Shown here in pieces: positions 47,370 to 48,742 of a stretch of DNA of 48,742 nt. Under the pieces are notes generated by a model that was not told where the DNA came from, searched no databases, and saw nothing but the letters and a program-made list of their open reading frames with translations. The stretch lies in IMG/VR virus record IMGVR_UViG_3300045107_000772, positions 1 through 48,742 of that record; one strand, 5' to 3'. A program made the translations under genes and the position numbers. How positions within the stretch are numbered: position 1 is the stretch's first letter; each line of letters opens with the position of its first letter. This DNA is from a virus.

Positions 47370-48010
47370 AGAACGAACGGAATCTGAAGAAGACGTTGCT
47401 GGGGTGCGCCCTGGCGGTGCTGCTCGCGATCTTCGCGGCCGGCTACGCGTGGGGGGAAGACGAAAGCGGGCCGCAGAAGGCCTTCAACGCCGCGTACTGG
47501 GCGGCGAAGGCGCCCGCGGTGCGCGGGCTGAGCGCGCTGCGCGGTGAAGCCCGGCAGCTCAAGGCTCGGGAACTGGCGGAGACGTACGCGATCGACGCGG
47601 CGATCGATGCCTGGGGGATGGACCCGTACTGGACGATGCGGCTCCGGAAGGAGTACGGCTACACGTGGGTGCCGAGCGCGCTGCAGCCGCCGGTGTCGAT
47701 CGCGCCGGGCCTGGCGGTGCCCGGGATCACGCCGTACGATCCGAAGACGCCGCCGCCGGGATCGATCCGGGTGTCGCTGGACGCCGCCGACTTTCCGCCG
47801 TACGACCCGCCGCCGGCGCCGGCGCCGCCCGCTACCGGATACCAGCCGGCGTCGCCAGCGACGTATGAGCAGTTGCCCGGGATCTGGATCACGCCCGGCG
47901 GCGACAACTGGCCGGCGGGCGCGGAGATCTTGCGCCCGGACGGCACGCGCCTGGTGAAGATCAAGCGCGGGACGGGCTGGCGCACGTTCGAGTACTGGCA
48001 GGTGAAGTGA
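47366..48010 (+). CDS. Signal-bearing, proline-rich protein
   Basis: A 214-residue protein from ATG 47366. A basic start and one hydrophobic helix (LLGCALAVLLAIFAAGYAWG) act as a signal anchor or lipoprotein-type signal (Cys at residue 14). The mature part is a helical region, then a proline-rich linker (PAPAPPATGYQP), and a C-terminal strand domain (WPAGAEILRPDGTRLVKIKR). Possibly a spanin- or tail-related envelope protein. Lysis role not shown. Confidence 0.5.
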   Translation: MKNERNLKKTLLGCALAVLLAIFAAGYAWGEDESGPQKAFNAAYWAAKAPAVRGLSALRGEARQLKARELAETYAIDAAIDAWGMDPYWTMRLRKEYGYTWVPSALQPPVSIAPGLAVPGITPYDPKTPPPGSIRVSLDAADFPPYDPPPAPAPPATGYQPASPATYEQLPGIWITPGGDNWPAGAEILRPDGTRLVKIKRGTGWRTFEYWQVK

Positions 48011-48225
48011 TGAAGAGACTCTTTGGTTCGATCTTCGGTTCGATTGGACGGGCCCTCAGCTCGCCGACGGCGACGGCGATCGGCAGCGCGGCGGTGAATG
48101 CTGCGATCCAGGCGGCGTCGGACAGCACGATGGACCCGAAGCAGATCGCGGCCGCGGCGTTGGCCGGGGCGCTGATCGGCGTGGCGAATCATCTGCGGCA
48201 GCCGCCGAGGCCGGCGGCGAAGTAA
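48010..48225 (+). CDS. Small amphipathic/hydrophobic protein
   Basis: A 71-residue protein from ATG 48010 (TGATG overlap). Begins FGSIFGSIGRALSSPTATAI, then AAAALAGALIGVANHLRQPP, with two short hydrophobic helices. Size, helix layout and basic tail are compatible with a holin-like or membrane-active peptide; nothing more specific can be said. Confidence 0.5.
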   Translation: MKRLFGSIFGSIGRALSSPTATAIGSAAVNAAIQAASDSTMDPKQIAAAALAGALIGVANHLRQPPRPAAK

Positions 48226-48231
48226 GGGCGC

Positions 48232-48742
48232 ATGGCGCACCTCCTCGAACAACTGTACGAGCTCGTCCCCGTCGCCAGTCTGCGCTGGCACCCGGCGAAT
48301 CCCCGGAAAGGGGATCTGCCAGCGATCGGCGCGAGCATCCGGGCGAACGGGTTCTACGGCGCGGTGGTCGCGCAGCGCGGGACCCGGTACGTCCTGGCCG
48401 GGAACCACCGGTGGGAGGCGGCGAAGCGCGAGGGCCTGGAGCTGATTCCGGTGATCTGGCTGGACGTCGACGAGGCAACGGCTCTCCGGATCCTGGCGGC
48501 GGACAACCGGACGAACGACCTGGCCGGGTACGATGAAGCCGCGTTGGCGGAACTGCTGCGGCAGATCCAGGCGGACGGAGAGCTGGCGGGATCCGGCTAT
48601 GACGAAGCCGCGTACCGGGAGGCCATGGCGGCGGCCGGGCTGGCCGGCGAGCCAGGGAGCTCGCACGGTCTGTTACGTGGAGAGAGAGATCGCGAACATC
48701 GCGGTTTTGGCAGCGCGCATGCGGGGGGGGGGGGCTCATTCC
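48232..48742 (+). CDS. ParB/Srx-like nuclease-domain protein (cut by window seam)
   Basis: A ParB-like N-terminal domain protein, ATG 48232, running off the end. Landmarks: VPVASLRWHPANPRKGDLPA, IGASIRANGFYGAVV, then AGNHRWEAAKREGLELIPVI, the GxxRxxAA-type box, and AADNRTNDLAG. Phage ParB-like proteins sit beside DNA methyltransferases and are thought to act in DNA modification or protection, with possible nicking or NTPase activity. The same frame re-enters the window at base 2: with 13 G it stops at 140-142, with 12 G it would fuse in frame to the methyltransferase. The usual C-terminus is not seen. Confidence 0.8.
   Translation, partial: MAHLLEQLYELVPVASLRWHPANPRKGDLPAIGASIRANGFYGAVVAQRGTRYVLAGNHRWEAAKREGLELIPVIWLDVDEATALRILAADNRTNDLAGYDEAALAELLRQIQADGELAGSGYDEAAYREAMAAAGLAGEPGSSHGLLRGERDREHRGFGSAHAGGGGSF
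48609..48742. repeat. Terminal direct repeat (circular overlap), right copy
   Basis: Identical to bases 1-135 except for one fewer G (12, at 48723-48734). It confirms a circular map but makes the reading frame at the ParB/methyltransferase join uncertain. Confidence 0.9.

Overview
This window looks like an essentially complete, circularly closed genome of a temperate, high-GC, long-tailed (siphovirus-type) bacteriophage. The first 135 bases are repeated at the very end of the window (48609-48742), differing only by one G in a homopolymer, so the two ends are one locus cut open inside a ParB-like/cytosine methyltransferase region. A tyrosine recombinase, a phage repressor-like regulator, a terminase/portal/capsid/tail block and many small overlapping genes support a temperate phage or an excised prophage. 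The high GC content and the style of the tail proteins suggest an Acidobacteriota-like host (Solibacter/Bryobacter group). That is an impression from protein resemblance, not a demonstration.

Layout, read on the circle. (1) Regulatory and late-entry region, 44565-48742: a minus-strand XRE-type regulator with a zinc ribbon diverges from a sigma-70 family factor (45146). After two small genes comes a ~190-nt gene-free, hairpin-dense stretch with a promoter-like start (46534-46756), then a second sigma region-4-like protein (47097), two membrane or signal-bearing small proteins and a ParB-like protein. (2) Across the seam into the packaging and head block, 1-11780: cytosine methyltransferase, small and large terminase, portal, scaffold-like protein, P22-like major capsid, a zinc metallopeptidase-like protein, and a minor head protein with a C-terminal PBECR-like nuclease domain. 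(3) Tail block, 11793-27034: tail tube protein, tail assembly chaperone with a canonical slippery heptamer and -1 frame extension, tape measure, distal tail proteins, a large tail-tip protein, a TIM-barrel/sheath-like protein and a signal-bearing fibre-like protein. A minus-strand cassette (17663-18706: DUF2513 remnant, hypothetical, exported HNH protein) interrupts it. (4) Minus-strand small-gene cluster 27028-28066. (5) Rightward early/accessory block 28207-44596: Cas4/AddB-like Fe-S nuclease, LuxR-type HTH, integrase, a winged-helix replication-type protein, an ASCH-like protein, a HerA/FtsK-like ATPase split by a perfect 629-bp tandem duplication, DNA-binding and HNH proteins, and many small membrane or cysteine-rich proteins.

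Most genes are packed with ATGA, GTGA or TGATG overlaps, implying long translationally coupled operons. No tRNA gene, CRISPR array, insertion sequence or recognisable endolysin was seen. The features most worth follow-up are the structured RNA leader between two phage sigma-like genes, the frame-breaking 629-bp tandem duplication, the ParB/methyltransferase seam (12 versus 13 G, apparently lacking methyltransferase motif I), and the GGGTTTG frameshift site.
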